Source: Buxus sempervirens (lineage: Eukaryota; Streptophyta; Magnoliopsida; Buxales; Buxaceae). From it: 64,000 nucleotides of DNA. Below are positions 61,605 to 64,000 of this stretch, piece after piece (position 1 is the first letter of the stretch; each line of letters starts with the position of its first letter). Where the stretch lies: the NCBI GenBank assembly GCA_947561395.2, contig OX387185.1, forward strand, positions 32,220,213 through 32,284,212, in the 5' to 3' direction. Below the pieces are notes generated by a model. It ran no database searches and was not told where the DNA came from. It was given only the letters and a program-made list of their open reading frames with translations. Position numbers and translations under genes: made by a program.

Positions 61605-64000
61605 TGTTAGCACCTGATTTTTGCACCCCCAAAATAAAGAAAAATGAAAAGACAAACTAAAAGTCAAACCCTGAAGGGGTCAAAAATTGACTTTTTGATT
61701 CAAGTGAATTTGGCCATCAAACTTCATCTCATTAAAAAGAGCATTTCGACACGATTCCAACGCAACTGAATTTGCTGGAATCGGGGTCCAGATGAAAAAG
61801 ATATGAGCTGGTCAAACTTTTGGGGAGCGAAAAGTTGACTTTTTGCTCGACCCCAATTCAACTGCCAAACTTGATTCCAATGGATAGGTGGTTCCGAGCT
61901 GATTCCAACGACACTAAGTTTGTTGAAATCGGACACCGGATAAAGAAGTTATGAGCAGTTGAAGTTTCAGAAAAACTGCCCATGTGGCAAAAAGGCAGCA
62001 AAAATGGACTAAACCAATAAAATAAATAAGATAAAAGTGTTTAATAATATTTTAATAAAGGAATCTCGTTTATATAATAAAATAATCATAAAATCGAATG
62101 TAAATCTTGCAAAAAATCAAATTGAATAAAGATTTGAAATCCAAACATTTTTAAAACGTGCTGGACCGTATTTGTATTACGGGCAAGGCATGCCCGTATT
62201 TGAAGTACGGACACGCTTCTAGAAGGAAACACGCGTCGCTGTACGGCGGGACACGCGTCCCGTACGGCCGAATCTGCGATAATTGCAAATATTCGTTTTT
62301 CGCCCATACTTGAATTACGGGCAAGGCACGCCCGTACTTAAAGTACGGGCAAGGCAGGCCCGTACTTCAACTACGGGCACGGAATTTTTGCCTATAAATA
62401 GAGAGGCCACCCCCCTTCATTTGGACAAGCCTTCTCCTTGGCCGATTCCCTTCTTCCTCCCCTGATGTTCCCATGACAAAACCCTGCCCAAATGTTGCCA
62501 CCCCTAAACCCAAACCTTTTTTATTCCTAAAATACCCCTATCTCACCAAAACCATGTCCTAATTCCCTCTTTCACCTTGTAAACATAAACAACCTATCAA
62601 ACCCCTGTCAAAACCAATTCAAGAATTTCCGGAGGACGAGGAAGCGCTGCCGGAATCATCGGAGGACCCAAACATCAACAAACTAAGGAGTCAAAGGTGT
62701 GGTAATGTCTCTAATTACCTCTTTCTTTTAATATGCATGTAAATTTCTTCATTAAAGCAACTTTGGATTCCTTTTGTTTTATCACCAGATTACTAATCGG
62801 TTTGTTTGGTTTTGAAATACTCCCATGCAAATGAGCAACACTTTGTGAAGTACATAAAAATGGACTCATAAAACAAACAAAAAGAAGAAAATTGACATAT
62901 CTTGCTTAATTGATTACATTTGTAAATAAAAGAGGGGATTGTCCTCTAAAGCTTCTTCAATGTAATCCCATCCCCCCATTCCTTTCTCTTTTGGAGCAAC
63001 AAGAAAGTGGCTTGGCAAAAATAAGGAAAAAGAAGACTTGAAGAGGCAAATGAATTGAATACGCTGTGACAGAAGGCACTAGATCCATCACAAAGGTTGC
63101 CGGAACACTTGAGAAAGTCGCCAGAACAATCCCAAGCAGAATCGACGGCCAAAATGCAAAATCAGTGGCGCCCGTAAACTCAGAGCGGTTTGGGCATGCC
63201 CGTGTTTGCTTCACGGGTAAGCCTAACCGGAATTCACGCACGGGCAAAGGCAGTCCGTATGACAAATACGGGCAGTTGTAAATATAACTTAAAAAACATA
63301 GTTTTCCGACCCGGTTGGATCCATTCCGACCCAAACAGCTTGACCCGACTTGGTGGGTTACTTGGGATATTTTTAGCCTATTTTTGGACTGTGGGCCTAG
63401 AAGGGCCCACCAATACCCTCCTTTGGGCCCACTTGAGTGGCCCACATTTTGACTGGCCTATACCAGGCCTTTTTTCAACAAATAGGCCCAAGCCCCTTGA
63501 CCCTTGGCTAATGGGCCCGTACCAAGCCCATTAAGCCCAAATAAATTGTAAATAAATAAACTTTAAATAACCAAATGGGTTACCCAATAACCCAACTGGG
63601 CCCAAGGCCCAACCATGACAGCCCACGGGTCTTCCAACGGGACCCGGATCCGACCCACTTCACTTAAATAAATAAAAAGATAAAATCAAATAAAAAAGGG
63701 ACCCACACCTCCAGCGGGCCCCGCCAGACCTAACAAGACAGCATGCTGGTCTAGGAAAAGGGTGAAATTGACTCAAAAACCAGGGAGACCCGAGGGACCC
63801 GTCAAACCGACGGGGCGGGCCGGGGCGTCTTAGGACTCCCCGGACGTAACCGAGGACTTAACTAGATCTCTAATAAGCCGCAGACCAGACTTAGACCCGA
63901 ATAGGGCAAATCCGTGTCTGCCTGCACTCTCAGGCAGTGGCGACTCCGAATGTCTCGAGGCACGCACCAAAGGCGCGCCCGGTGTGCGATCTAGGTCAAA
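61605..64000 (+). repeat. 3' LTR of element F, cut by window end
   Basis: Aligns with 50985-53382 at an offset of 10620, with about five differences seen by eye. About 14 bases are missing at the window edge. The hairpin array and TATA box recur at 62166-62400. Confidence 0.95.

Larger units (their letters stand above)
50985..64000 (+). mobile_element. LTR retrotransposon F, gag-only, very young
   Basis: The element has a 5' LTR (50985-53396), PBS (from 53400), gag (55527-56906), a second gag-like ORF (57052-57738), a tandem array (about 59640-60800), PPT (61591-61604) and 3' LTR (61605 to beyond 64000). The internal region is 8.2 kb with no recognisable protease, RT, RNase H or integrase, so it must rely on a partner element. 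This fits the class called TR-GAG in plants. The PBS type, long leader and gag CHHC motif point to the Ty3/gypsy TAT/Ogre group; that placement is inference. By eye the LTRs differ at about five positions in 2.39 kb. Confidence 0.9.

Overview
The window is nuclear DNA of a flowering plant. It is AT-rich, with long introns bounded by GT/AG, plant-type Helitron, CACTA and LTR-retrotransposon sequences, and fragments of ordinary plant genes. It looks like a transposon-rich intergenic region. I found no intact host gene, and no rRNA, tRNA or CRISPR array. I cannot name the species.

Layout. (1) 1-3311: AT-rich sequence with a 5'-leader-like start and no recognisable gene. (2) 3312 to at least 18138, minus strand: a large decayed Helitron. 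Its probable 3' terminus (hairpin plus CTAG) is at 3312. It carries a broken RPA1-like gene of at least nine exons (9454-7444) and a four-exon RepHel gene (18138-9590) with HUH, two-tyrosine and PIF1-helicase motifs. RepHel is broken by two TGA codons and a one-base frameshift. A solo LTR (A) sits in its second intron. (3) 20481-22837 and 25850-29535: two more solo LTRs (B, C) of the same family as A. Each has TG...CA ends and a perfect 5-bp target duplication. (4) 23.5-35 kb, plus strand: intron-bearing fragments of at least three and probably four unrelated plant genes: an unidentified gene, the last exon of cysteine synthase, an SDT1-like HAD hydrolase and MO25. This resembles gene capture by a Helitron-type element. 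Part of the HAD fragment recurs at 49.4-50.2 kb. (5) 34977-38584 and 38976-41404, minus strand: two solo LTRs (D, E) from other families. (6) From 41735: a CACTA terminus with GCGGCGGTAA/TTACCGCCGC subterminal repeats; the other end was not found. (7) 50985-64000: a very young LTR element (F) with two nearly identical 2.4-kb LTRs, the second cut by the window edge. It has a PBS, a PPT, an intact gag, a second ORF that repeats the gag C-terminal CHHC module, and a 1.1-kb tandem array before the PPT. No protease, RT, RNase H or integrase is visible, so it appears to be a gag-only (TR-GAG-like) non-autonomous element.

The least expected signals are these. The three A/B/C solo LTRs share a 7-bp hairpin, a phase-1 splice acceptor and a short conserved acidic reading frame ending near EEDYYY. 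LTRs D, E and F each carry an array of inverted repeats just upstream of a TATA box, although the array sequences differ. A PBS-like motif, GGCGACTC(C), recurs in the LTR ends, at the PBS, and dozens of times in the array of F. All calls were made by eye; no database search was run.
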